Notes under the pieces: model-generated
Database searches by the model: none
Told to the model about the DNA's origin: nothing
Seen by the model: the letters and a program-made list of their open reading frames with translations, nothing else
Part shown: positions 45,883-54,776 of the stretch, one piece after another
Numbering within the stretch: position 1 is the stretch's first letter
Layout: each line of letters opens with the position of its first letter
Source: Phyllobacterium myrsinacearum
GTDB lineage: Bacteria > Pseudomonadota > Alphaproteobacteria > Rhizobiales > Rhizobiaceae
NCBI RefSeq assembly: GCF_014138285.1
Contig: NZ_JACGXN010000001.1
Location: 609,314 to 673,313, forward strand
Direction of reading: 5' to 3'
Length of the DNA stretch: 64,000 nt
Position numbers and translations under genes: made by a program

Positions 45883-47967
45883 TTAATCCACGAAGACCCG
45901 GACGCTTGCGGCACGTCCTGCTGAATCGATAACGGTCAGCGTCGAATAGCCACCACCATCCGGCACCCACTGATTGTCGCGGCGGCGCGATGTTTCCGGC
46001 AATGGCTTACCATTGGCCAGCCAGCGAAAGGGCGCACGGCCTCCCTGCAGTTTCAGCGCCAGAGGCGAGAGAGCACCACCTGCTTTCGCACCAAGTTCAA
46101 CACGCGCACCCTCTGGCGGATAGATGATCTGCGGTGCTGGTTCACGTGTCGTTGAGGCCAGAAGCCCGTTTGATGTCCGGGTGAACCGGCGCTGGCTGAT
46201 CGGCAATTGCGCCTGCGCGATGCGCACGGCTCCGCCCGGCGCTCTCGGCAGCGGCGTAACGGGGACACCTGACTTGACGAACCCCTCGAACAGGATCGGC
46301 GCCGCTGTGCCAAAACCCGTTATGCCAGGCACAGCGCCGTTATCCGGGCGACCAACCCAGACACCCAGCACGTAGCTGCCGTCGAAACCTACGGACCATG
46401 CATCACGATAACCGTAGCTGGTGCCCGTCTTGTAGGCGATGCCGCGTTGTGCGGCACCGAGCGGCGGCATGACACCGGACAGGATATCAGCGACGTGCCA
46501 CGCGGCCACCGGCTCGAGCAATGGTTCCGCTTCGATAGGTTGTGGTTTACCCTGAATACCATCCCCCAGCAGCACCGGCCTGCCGCGATTGGCCAGAGCC
46601 GCATAGAGCTGCACCAGATCTTTCAACGTAATGCCAACACCGCCAAGACCGATGGCGAGCCCCGGCGCTTCATTGGCTGGAAGCACAGGCCTCACCTCTG
46701 CCCTGCGGAACCGGACCATCAACCGCGTCGGGCCAACCGCATCAAGCAGGCGGACGGCAGGTACGTTCAGCGACAGTTGCAGCGCCTGCCTTATGCTGAC
46801 ATCGCCCTGATAGCTCATATCGAAATTGCGCGGACGATACCCGAAGAAGTCGGCAGGACGGTCCTCAATGATTGTCTCCTGCGAGACAAGCCCGTCCTCG
46901 AAGGCCAGACCGTAGATGAACGGCTTCAAAGTTGATCCGGGCGAACGCATCACCCTCGTCATGTCGATCCAGCCGGAGCGGCTGGCATCGAAATAATCGG
47001 CAGAGCCCACTTCACCAACGATTTCTCCGGTCCGCGCATCAGCCATGACCATGGCAATGGATACTTTGGGTCCGAGTTTGCCCGCCGCCGACTTGGCAAC
47101 TGCCTCTAGACCCTGCTGGATCGGGCGGCGCAACGTTGTCTGGTGCCGGTTGACCTGCGGTTCCTTGCGCAAGGCGGCTTCCGCCAGATGCGCCGCATAG
47201 GCCGGAAGCTGCAGGCGGCGGGCGGGAACCGGGATCAACCCAGCCCGTTCGGCTTCCCCCTCGCCCACGACTTTGGCAACGGCCATTCGATCAAGCACCC
47301 GCTCTCGCGCGGTTTCGGCAGCGGCCAGATTACGGTCGGGCCGGCGCTTTTCCGGCAGTTGCGGCAGCGCGACGAGCAAGGCGGATTCCGCCACCGTCAG
47401 GCGGCGCGGCTCCTTGCCGAAATAGGCGAGACTTGCAGCGCGGATACCTTCAAGGTTGCCGCCATAGGGCGCGTGCGTGAGATAGAGATCGAGAATTTGC
47501 GCCTTGGTCAGCCGCCGCTCGATCTGCAGGGCGCGCACCAACTGGGCGAATTTCGCACTGAGCGAACGCCCTTCCCGCGGTTCGATCAATCGCGCCAGCT
47601 GCATCGACAGGGTCGAACCACCGGAAACAATGCGGCCATTGCTGACCAGTTGGAGTGCTGCCCGTGCCAAGGCTTGCGGGTCAACGCCGCGATGCTGCCA
47701 GAAACGCTGATCCTCATAGGCCACCAGCATGCGGACAAATTGCGGATCGACATCAGCCGCTGTGGTCTGCAAACGCCAGCGCCCTTCCGAAGTGGCAAAG
47801 GCGCGAAGCAGCTGGCCGCTGGCATCAACGACCTCAGGCGAGACTTCCCGTGCCTTTTCCAAGGGGGGCGGAAACTTTCTGTCAGCCAGGTCGAGGCCGA
47901 AGGCCAGCGCCGTCGCCACCACCAGATTGGCGGATATGCCGATACAAAATGTGCGCCACGTGATCAT
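45883..47967 (-). CDS. pbpC: Penicillin-binding protein 1C
   Basis: Bifunctional class A peptidoglycan synthase. An N-terminal membrane anchor (TWRTFCIGISANLVVATALAFGL) precedes the GT51 transglycosylase domain with the catalytic Glu in AYEDQRFW and GGSTLSMQLARL. The transpeptidase domain has the SxxK motif as STLK (within SPGSTLKPFIYG), SLN and KTG in YKTGTSYGYRD. The C-terminal BiPBP_C domain has WVPDGGGYSTLTVIDSAG. It starts 30 bases after the alpha-2-macroglobulin gene. ATG at 47967 preferred; TTG at 47979 possible. Confidence 0.95.
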   Translation of the reverse strand: MITWRTFCIGISANLVVATALAFGLDLADRKFPPPLEKAREVSPEVVDASGQLLRAFATSEGRWRLQTTAADVDPQFVRMLVAYEDQRFWQHRGVDPQALARAALQLVSNGRIVSGGSTLSMQLARLIEPREGRSLSAKFAQLVRALQIERRLTKAQILDLYLTHAPYGGNLEGIRAASLAYFGKEPRRLTVAESALLVALPQLPEKRRPDRNLAAAETARERVLDRMAVAKVVGEGEAERAGLIPVPARRLQLPAYAAHLAEAALRKEPQVNRHQTTLRRPIQQGLEAVAKSAAGKLGPKVSIAMVMADARTGEIVGEVGSADYFDASRSGWIDMTRVMRSPGSTLKPFIYGLAFEDGLVSQETIIEDRPADFFGYRPRNFDMSYQGDVSIRQALQLSLNVPAVRLLDAVGPTRLMVRFRRAEVRPVLPANEAPGLAIGLGGVGITLKDLVQLYAALANRGRPVLLGDGIQGKPQPIEAEPLLEPVAAWHVADILSGVMPPLGAAQRGIAYKTGTSYGYRDAWSVGFDGSYVLGVWVGRPDNGAVPGITGFGTAAPILFEGFVKSGVPVTPLPRAPGGAVRIAQAQLPISQRRFTRTSNGLLASTTREPAPQIIYPPEGARVELGAKAGGALSPLALKLQGGRAPFRWLANGKPLPETSRRRDNQWVPDGGGYSTLTVIDSAGRAASVRVFVD

Positions 47968-47997
47968 GGGATCAACCAACCTTGAGCCAAGGCCTGT

Positions 47998-50900
47998 TTA
48001 CTGTGCAGTCACGACCTCCATCCGGCCCGTTGCCGTGCGTGCGGAGAATTGCGGACGATACATATCCTCGACGCTGGCTGCTGGATGATCGTAGGTTCCC
48101 GGTGTCACCGCCCGCACCACATAGGCCAGGGTGATTTCCCTGTTGTCGCCAGTGTTGCGATCAAACGCGGCAACGAAACGGTCACTGCGAAATTCCGTAT
48201 GAGCGGCTTCCACTTCGCCGATCCAGTCGAAATTCGACAGCTGCGCACTGTTGACGAGGCCGGGATTATCGATCTCGAAACCGGCAGGCAAGAGATCGGT
48301 GATCAGTACCCGCGATGGCCAGTTGTTGTTCTCGGTAACTTTGAGGACAACGACATAGCGCTCGTTCTGCTTGGCTTCGCTGACATTGGCTTCCGACCCA
48401 TCCAGTGTGTAGTAGGTACGCTGGATATTGAAACCATCGCCACCTGCGGGCAGAGGCTGGGCCGGAGCGGCAACGGTTGTCACCACGGCCGAAACCGCTT
48501 CGCTCGATGCATTGGTGATGCTGACGGGCTGGGCGATCAGCTCATCGCCAGTCATCCGCGCGGCATAGCCACCCGTATGCGCCACGCCGTTGATAGCGAG
48601 CTTCAGATCGTTGTCGCCGCCCTGAATCGCGCGTGCGGCAAGCAGCATCCATGTCTGTTCCTGCGTGCTCGTATAGGTCTTGCGCTCCCACTCCTTGGCA
48701 ACAATCTGCGACAGTTGTGGAATGATCGCGGGAACCGGACGGCTTTCCGCTGCAAGAGCCAGCACCGCAGCATCGTCACGCAGCGAAGAACCGTAATCGG
48801 AGCGCACGAGGCTGACATTGGTGGCCTTGGTCGACATTTGCAGGGCATTCGTGAAGACACTTTGCGAACGCTGTGCATCCCCGTAGAGCGCCAGAGCTGC
48901 CGCCAGATGGGCGCGCGACAATGGTGTCGGGAATTCCGAGAGCTTCGTGTCGGCATAGTAGCGCAGATCACTGACAGCCGCCTTGCGGTTGCGGGCGAGC
49001 ACGTAAAGCGCATAGGCAATCTCATTGCCCTGATCCTTTACATTCACGTCGTAGCTCAGCGAATTCTGCAGGTTCTCCAAGGCCTGTACGAGCGCCTTTT
49101 CCGGCACGTCATATTTCTGCTCGCGTGCACGGGTCAGGAAGTCCGTGACATAGGCATCAAGCCATAGATCACCCGAACCCGGACCCCACAGGCCGAAACT
49201 ACCCGATGAAGACTGATAGGACAGGACGCGGAATATCGCCTCCTGCACCCGTTTCTGCACATCACCATCGTCGGCAAGACCGGATTGCTTGGCCATCTCA
49301 CTGAGATATAGCAACGGCAAAGCGCGGCTGGTGGTCTGCTCGGCACAGCCATAGGGGTAACGGTCGAGCGTCATCAGCAGCGCCGGTATATCGAAGGCCG
49401 ACGACCGCGAAACATTGAGGCTGACCGATGCACCCTGCAGAAGGCTACTCGCCAGCAATTCGCGGTCGATTTTCAACGTGCTGTTCGGTGCGATCTTGAT
49501 GGGATTGCGCATGGTAATCGGCAGCGATGCCGGGCGCACCGGAATGTTCAGGGACTGCTCCAGCGAAACGCCCGCTGCATTGGACAGTTTGACCGAAACC
49601 ACGCCATCGCCAGGCTGATGACCATTGAGCGGCAATGTCAGATCGAACTTGCCGCCTGCCGTCAACTTGACGGTCTGGACAGCCGACTGCTGATCGACGC
49701 TGACCGCCTGATTGCTCGTCACCTGCAACTGGTAATCGCCTGCCGGCGCATCCGTATTGGCAATGTCAAGCCGCAGGGCGGTCTTATCTCCCGGCGCCAG
49801 GAATTTCGGCAGACTTGCCGTCACCACGACTGGATCGCGGATGATTATGTCCTTGCTGGCATGGCCGACACCGGCCTTGGACCAGGCAACGGCCATGACG
49901 CGCGCTGTCCCGTTGAATTGCGGGATGTCAAAGCTCACGTTGGCCTTGCCCTCGGCGTCAAGTTTTACCGGACCAGAGAAGAAAGCGACCAGTTTTTCAG
50001 TGGGCGGGCTACCCTGTAAGGGCATCTGGGCACCATCGCCGCCCGTGCGCAGACGACCTGCGGCACCCTGCGAACCATCAATGAGGCGACCATAAAGATC
50101 GCGGATTTCCAGACCGAGTTGGCGCTGGCCAAAATACCAGCCGTCGGGATTGGGCGCCTCGTAACGGGTGAGATTGAGGATACCCACATCAACGGCCGCA
50201 ACCGTGACATATGCCGTATCACCGATGCCCGCACCGGTCACCTGGACAGGAATATTCAGCGGCTGACGCGGCAATGTCTTCTCGGGTGTATCAAGCTTTA
50301 CCGCAAGATTGCGGTCACCGGGATTGACGCCCAGCCACTTCACACCGATGGCGCGCATCGGCATATGGCTGTCCTGCGCATTGCCCGGACGGAACAGCGT
50401 GGCGGTCACATAGGCACCCGCGCCCCAATCGGCCGTGACAGGAATCTCCACCTCTCCGCCTTCTGCAGGAATGCTTGCATGCTTCGTTGTCAGCAGACTT
50501 TCGGCTCCCACCGTCACCAGAAGTTCACCGGCAAAGCGCGGTGATACTTTCAGTTTGGCCGTGTCACCAGGCGCATAGTTCTCCTTGTCGAGTGCGATCT
50601 CGAGCCCATCTGGCGTTTCGGTCGAGGTGGCGGCAACATAATACCCGGCATCAAATTCGACGCTGGACGTCGGGCCATCCACATCCGCCGTCTCAACCTC
50701 CAGCCGGAAACGGCCCCAAGTGACAGGAACGGAAATCTCCGCGCCATCGGCAGTCGCATCCACAGTGCCATTGGCAATCAGCTTGGTTGAAACAATGGGC
50801 TCATACTTCCACGAGCTGCCGTCACGGTACCATTGGTAATTGCGCTCGACGCCAACAAGCTTCCAGCTCAAGCCGCTCATGGCCTGCTTCTGACCATTGT

Positions 50901-53451
50901 TGTCGACACCGATCACATGGAATTTTCCAACGGAATTCTCCGCCAGATCGCCGTCGAACTCGGGCTTGATGCCAATCTTCGCACCCTGCGACTTCACCGG
51001 CAAAGTCAAATTGCGTTCAATGGCCCGCCCACCGGCTTCTTGCATCCGCACGACGATGTTGGCGTTCAGCAACTGGGTCGTCGACGGGACTTCATTCAGC
51101 GTCACATCGAACGTCGTCTTGCCGTTTTCATCGAGCGCCTGCAGATCTTCCAGCGGAATACGGGTGTCCTCATTGGCTTGCTCATCGGCAAGGCCGAAAC
51201 GGTAACCCTTGAAGTTGGCATCTTCATGGGTGGGTTTGAGGCTGACTTCACCTTCGAGGCCAAGACCTGCTGCGGGTGCTCCGTAAAGGAAGCGGCCATC
51301 GACCGTAACCGGAGTTGCCGCCCCCACGGTGATCGCCTTGGCTTCACTGGTCATGTCGAATTCGATCCGATCAGGGACGAAGTCTTCGACCATGAAGGAT
51401 TTCTCGGCGATGGGCGCGGCCTTTGGGTCCGTGTAGATCTGCATGTTCCAGGTGCCGCGCATGGCGTTCGCCTGCAGCACCAGATCCAGAGTGTGACCGC
51501 CAAGGGCCGTACCGTCACTGACCATGCGGCGATCTTCAACGCCATCCGGACGCCTGAAAACGAACGTCAGGGGCAGATTTTCGATGGCATTGGCACCAAT
51601 GTCGCGGGCAAGAGCTGATGCATGCACGGTTTCGCCTGCGCGGTAGATGCCGCGTTCGGTCCATGGGAGGACATCGATTGCGCCCGGAGCTTCCCGGCCA
51701 GTTACGCCGCGATCCGAGAGATCAAAACCGGCGCGGGTCATATCGAGGAATACATAGTCCGCATCGCCATTCTTGGCGGTGATAACAGCTGGCGTCATGG
51801 CAGCCGTGCCACGCAGCAGCCCTGCGGTGAATGTCGCGCGGCCATCCGTATCGGTTATGGCTGTACCAAGAATTTCATTGTTCTTGGCCAGAAGCTGCAA
51901 TTCCACACCGATCAGCGGCTGGGCGCTGGCAAGGGATCGTGCAAAAACATTGAGCCCATCCGTACCGGTATAGGTCGACAGACCGATATCCGAGACGACG
52001 AACCATTGGGTTGCCTGGGAATCCCACTCGTTGCTGCGTGCATCGGGAGAAACGGCCGTCAGAACATAGACGCCCGGGTTGCGCTGCGGCAGGGCTTCAT
52101 CCACCGGGAAACTGGTGACAACGTCCTTGTTGAGATCGGACTGGATGTCGATCGCTCCCTGCCAGACCAGTTCACCCGATTCATCCTGCAGTTTCTGGGC
52201 GTTATAGCCGTCGATCTGGGTCAGGAACTGCGAGCTGGTGAGCAACGAGGCAATGCCGCGGTCGCCAATGCGGTAAAGCTTGAGATTGGCGCTGGTGGTG
52301 TTGACAGAGACGATAGGAATGCCGCGACGTGCGGTGCTGGGCAGCACGAAACTGTCGCCGGTAAAGCGCACTGTCGCCGACCGATCCTTGACATAGAGGT
52401 CGAGATCCACCTGACCTTCCAGCGCTTCGCCGACCGAGGATGGTAGACCCGCACGCAATGACAGTTTGTAGCGCTGGCCGTGTGTCAGGCCTTCCACGCA
52501 AATCTCACTGCCTTTAGCCTCAACTGCCTTGGGGGCAGCCCCATCCAGCATGACGAAGGGCGCGTAATCCGTACCAACCTTGACCAGAGGGTCGGAAAAC
52601 TGGACGCAGGCGCGCGGCGTTGCGCTGTCGGCATCGATCGTATGATTGACAATCCGGAAGCCCTGACGGGCTTTGAGATCGAGATAGGCAGCCTTCACGG
52701 TTTTCGCATCGACCAGTTCGAGGCTGGCCTTGTAGGCATTCAGCGCAGCGCGATAATTCTGCGCATTTTGCAGCGACGTCGCCAGAACAGCCAAAGCATC
52801 GGCGCGGCTTTGCATGGTGCGTGTCAGGAGATAACCATTATAAGCTGCAAGCGCGGCCTGTCCGGCAACATAGGTGTTTTTGTCGGCGCGATTGGCAGCA
52901 CGGGCAGTCTCGATCCACAACTCCGCGTCCTCAGGCGAAACTGCGAGCGCACCCTTGAAGGCATTGAGCGCATTTTCAATGTTACCGGCGGCCAATTGAG
53001 CGCGCGCGGCTTGCTGCAGACTGGCCGCTCCCTGCCCCTTCTGTTCATCCGTCAAGGCAAGGCGTGCCTTGACCTGCCGTGCATCCTGCACGAGTTGATC
53101 AGAAAGGAACGCCAGCTTTGATGGTGCGCCGATATCCGGCTCGCTCGCTGTCTCGACCACCTTGCCTGCGATCGCGCCGGGGAAACTATGCAGTTCGTTG
53201 AAATCGGATTTCATGAAGCACCATTTCACCTTGGGATTATAGGTGAAGGCCTTGCAGGTAGTCTCGGCCAGACAGACCGCCTCGCACTGGTCAAGGGTCA
53301 CGTCCTGCTCTGTGCGCAGATCAAAACCGAAATAGTCGCCATCTTTGGTCGTGACGATGTCGCGAGTCGATTCGGCAGCACCGGCAGGCACCCCTGAAAT
53401 CAAGGCCGAAAGAAGAAAAGCTGAAAAGCCGATAACCGCGCGCATAGACAT
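47998..53451 (-). CDS. Bacterial alpha-2-macroglobulin family protein with N-terminal PAN domain
   Basis: Periplasmic broad protease trap (YfhM-like), thought to defend the envelope together with PBP1C. A signal peptide (MSMRAVIGFSAFLLSALISGVPAGA) without a lipobox is followed by a PAN/apple-like Cys-rich domain (FDLRTEQDVTLDQCEAVCLAETTCKAFTYNPKVKWCFM), then MG-type beta domains. The thioester motif is CAEQ in YPYGCAEQTTSRA, with Cys1369 and Gln1372, the reactive pair. 1817 residues, usual for the long form. ATG at 53451 has GGGAGG upstream. pbpC follows in the same operon. Confidence 0.93.
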   Translation of the reverse strand: MSMRAVIGFSAFLLSALISGVPAGAAESTRDIVTTKDGDYFGFDLRTEQDVTLDQCEAVCLAETTCKAFTYNPKVKWCFMKSDFNELHSFPGAIAGKVVETASEPDIGAPSKLAFLSDQLVQDARQVKARLALTDEQKGQGAASLQQAARAQLAAGNIENALNAFKGALAVSPEDAELWIETARAANRADKNTYVAGQAALAAYNGYLLTRTMQSRADALAVLATSLQNAQNYRAALNAYKASLELVDAKTVKAAYLDLKARQGFRIVNHTIDADSATPRACVQFSDPLVKVGTDYAPFVMLDGAAPKAVEAKGSEICVEGLTHGQRYKLSLRAGLPSSVGEALEGQVDLDLYVKDRSATVRFTGDSFVLPSTARRGIPIVSVNTTSANLKLYRIGDRGIASLLTSSQFLTQIDGYNAQKLQDESGELVWQGAIDIQSDLNKDVVTSFPVDEALPQRNPGVYVLTAVSPDARSNEWDSQATQWFVVSDIGLSTYTGTDGLNVFARSLASAQPLIGVELQLLAKNNEILGTAITDTDGRATFTAGLLRGTAAMTPAVITAKNGDADYVFLDMTRAGFDLSDRGVTGREAPGAIDVLPWTERGIYRAGETVHASALARDIGANAIENLPLTFVFRRPDGVEDRRMVSDGTALGGHTLDLVLQANAMRGTWNMQIYTDPKAAPIAEKSFMVEDFVPDRIEFDMTSEAKAITVGAATPVTVDGRFLYGAPAAGLGLEGEVSLKPTHEDANFKGYRFGLADEQANEDTRIPLEDLQALDENGKTTFDVTLNEVPSTTQLLNANIVVRMQEAGGRAIERNLTLPVKSQGAKIGIKPEFDGDLAENSVGKFHVIGVDNNGQKQAMSGLSWKLVGVERNYQWYRDGSSWKYEPIVSTKLIANGTVDATADGAEISVPVTWGRFRLEVETADVDGPTSSVEFDAGYYVAATSTETPDGLEIALDKENYAPGDTAKLKVSPRFAGELLVTVGAESLLTTKHASIPAEGGEVEIPVTADWGAGAYVTATLFRPGNAQDSHMPMRAIGVKWLGVNPGDRNLAVKLDTPEKTLPRQPLNIPVQVTGAGIGDTAYVTVAAVDVGILNLTRYEAPNPDGWYFGQRQLGLEIRDLYGRLIDGSQGAAGRLRTGGDGAQMPLQGSPPTEKLVAFFSGPVKLDAEGKANVSFDIPQFNGTARVMAVAWSKAGVGHASKDIIIRDPVVVTASLPKFLAPGDKTALRLDIANTDAPAGDYQLQVTSNQAVSVDQQSAVQTVKLTAGGKFDLTLPLNGHQPGDGVVSVKLSNAAGVSLEQSLNIPVRPASLPITMRNPIKIAPNSTLKIDRELLASSLLQGASVSLNVSRSSAFDIPALLMTLDRYPYGCAEQTTSRALPLLYLSEMAKQSGLADDGDVQKRVQEAIFRVLSYQSSSGSFGLWGPGSGDLWLDAYVTDFLTRAREQKYDVPEKALVQALENLQNSLSYDVNVKDQGNEIAYALYVLARNRKAAVSDLRYYADTKLSEFPTPLSRAHLAAALALYGDAQRSQSVFTNALQMSTKATNVSLVRSDYGSSLRDDAAVLALAAESRPVPAIIPQLSQIVAKEWERKTYTSTQEQTWMLLAARAIQGGDNDLKLAINGVAHTGGYAARMTGDELIAQPVSITNASSEAVSAVVTTVAAPAQPLPAGGDGFNIQRTYYTLDGSEANVSEAKQNERYVVVLKVTENNNWPSRVLITDLLPAGFEIDNPGLVNSAQLSNFDWIGEVEAAHTEFRSDRFVAAFDRNTGDNREITLAYVVRAVTPGTYDHPAASVEDMYRPQFSARTATGRMEVVTAQ

Positions 53452-53522
53452 GAAGTCCTCCCAACGCAACCCGTATGGTGGTGAGCCGCACTCTTCAAAC
53501 TTCAGTATAACTTGTCAACAGA

Positions 53523-54422
53523 TCATGCGGTGGGCGCGCGCGTGTCTTCCGCGATTTCCGCGCGTATCCATTGCTGAAAATGCAGCATCTGCGGTGTTGG
53601 CTTGCGGTTTTTTGGAGAAACCAGCCAATAAGCGATATCTGACGGTACGCGCAGGGGAAATGGTGCAACCAACCGGCCATCCGCCAGCGCATCCTCCACG
53701 AATAGCTCCCAGGCCAGCATGATGCCTTGACCGCTGATCGTCGCTTCAACTGCAAGCCATGGATCGGAGAAAGTTGGTCCATCGAAAGACAAGGGACCAT
53801 CGAGACCTGCCGCCGCCTGCCATTCATCCCAGCTGAACATGGGATTTTCATAACAAATGATCGGCTGGCTGAAAATATCAGCTGGCCCGGTCAGCCGCTC
53901 GGCAAAGGCACGCGTGCAGACCGGAAACATCTTTTGGGGCAACAGGCATTCGGGCGTACCGTCCCGCCAATCCCCATTACCAAGCCGGATTGCCAGATCG
54001 ATATCGGAGCTCTTCAGATCGAGCACGCCCGGAGAGGGATCAATCCGAATCTTCATATCTGGGTGAGCACCCCGCAACCGTCCCAGGCGCGGCACCAGCC
54101 ATTTTGACGCAAAAGTCGGTGCGACGGAGAGAAGCAAAGTCTGTTCCACTCCATCGGCCATGGCGACAGCTCTCGACAGATGCTGAAAACCTTCCTCAAG
54201 CCGAGCGATGAATGCCTTGCCAAAAACCGTGGGAATGAGCCCTGCCCGTGTCCTGTCGAACACTGCGTGGCCGATCTGCGCTTCCGTCCGGATCAATTGC
54301 TGGCTGACCGCACTAACCGAAACGCCGAGTTCGGACGCAGCCTTTGGCAATGAACCCAATCGACCGATGGCCTCGACGGTGCGCAATCCATTGATGTGAA
54401 CCCTGTTCAAATTTTTCATCAT
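53523..54422 (-). CDS. LysR family transcriptional regulator (GcvA-like)
   Basis: Helix-turn-helix MKNLNRVHINGLRTVEAIGRLGSLPKAASELGVSVSAVSQQLIRTE, GcvA/AmpR-type. Effector domain to residue 299 contains DIDLAIRLGNGDWRDG. Three ATCAAG half sites lie in the divergent region with the small gene at 54531. The target is presumably that small gene and/or itself. Confidence 0.9.
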   Translation of the reverse strand: MMKNLNRVHINGLRTVEAIGRLGSLPKAASELGVSVSAVSQQLIRTEAQIGHAVFDRTRAGLIPTVFGKAFIARLEEGFQHLSRAVAMADGVEQTLLLSVAPTFASKWLVPRLGRLRGAHPDMKIRIDPSPGVLDLKSSDIDLAIRLGNGDWRDGTPECLLPQKMFPVCTRAFAERLTGPADIFSQPIICYENPMFSWDEWQAAAGLDGPLSFDGPTFSDPWLAVEATISGQGIMLAWELFVEDALADGRLVAPFPLRVPSDIAYWLVSPKNRKPTPQMLHFQQWIRAEIAEDTRAPTA

Positions 54423-54448
54423 TGAAATTCTTCATCAAGTTTTTCTAC

Positions 54449-54471
54449 ATCAAGATATCGCCATTCTTGAT
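54449..54471. promoter_or_regulatory. Candidate LysR box ATCAAG-N11-CTTGAT
   Basis: ATCAAG (54449-54454) and CTTGAT (54466-54471) form a perfect inverted repeat with an 11-base spacer, the LysR T-N11-A pattern. A third ATCAAG is at 54434-54439. All are between the divergent LysR and small-protein genes. Confidence 0.6.
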
Positions 54472-54530
54472 TGCCGACGCGATAAAACAAGAACAAAATA
54501 GCACATTCCTCATTTCATAGGAGGCATGTG

Positions 54531-54722
54531 ATGAAGATTTTCTGGCTAACAAAGTGGTTTGCAGAGACTCTCACCTCGACCAGCGATGACAGCAGCCTTG
54601 TCAACAATGATGCTATTGACCACTGGCGTCGGGACCCGCTCTTGCACCCGGCGCTGCAAGTCATGTGTCTGGATGAGCTGGCAGACCTGCCCTTTGACCC
54701 GCACAGCCTTCGCAGCTGCTGA
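54531..54722 (+). CDS. Small protein, 63 residues, divergent to LysR gene
   Basis: MKIFWLTKWFAETLTSTSDDSS... with the C-terminal motif DPLLHPALQVMCLDELADLPFDPHSLRSC. AGGAGG precedes the ATG. The HPALQ and ELADLPF motif recalls short proteins found beside GcvA-type regulators in Rhizobiales. No domain or function known. Likely the regulated partner of the divergent LysR gene. Confidence 0.7.
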   Translation: MKIFWLTKWFAETLTSTSDDSSLVNNDAIDHWRRDPLLHPALQVMCLDELADLPFDPHSLRSC

Positions 54723-54737
54723 CAAGCATGAAAAGAA

Positions 54738-54758
54738 ACAGGCCCCGGAAGGGCCTGT
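54738..54758 (-). terminator. Terminator of the OFA transporter gene
   Basis: ACAGGCCC / GGGCCTGT perfect 8-bp stem with loop CGGAA, followed on the minus strand by TTTCTTTTC. It lies between the converging small gene and transporter gene. Confidence 0.85.
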
Positions 54759-54776
54759 CTTAACTATTGAAACTGT

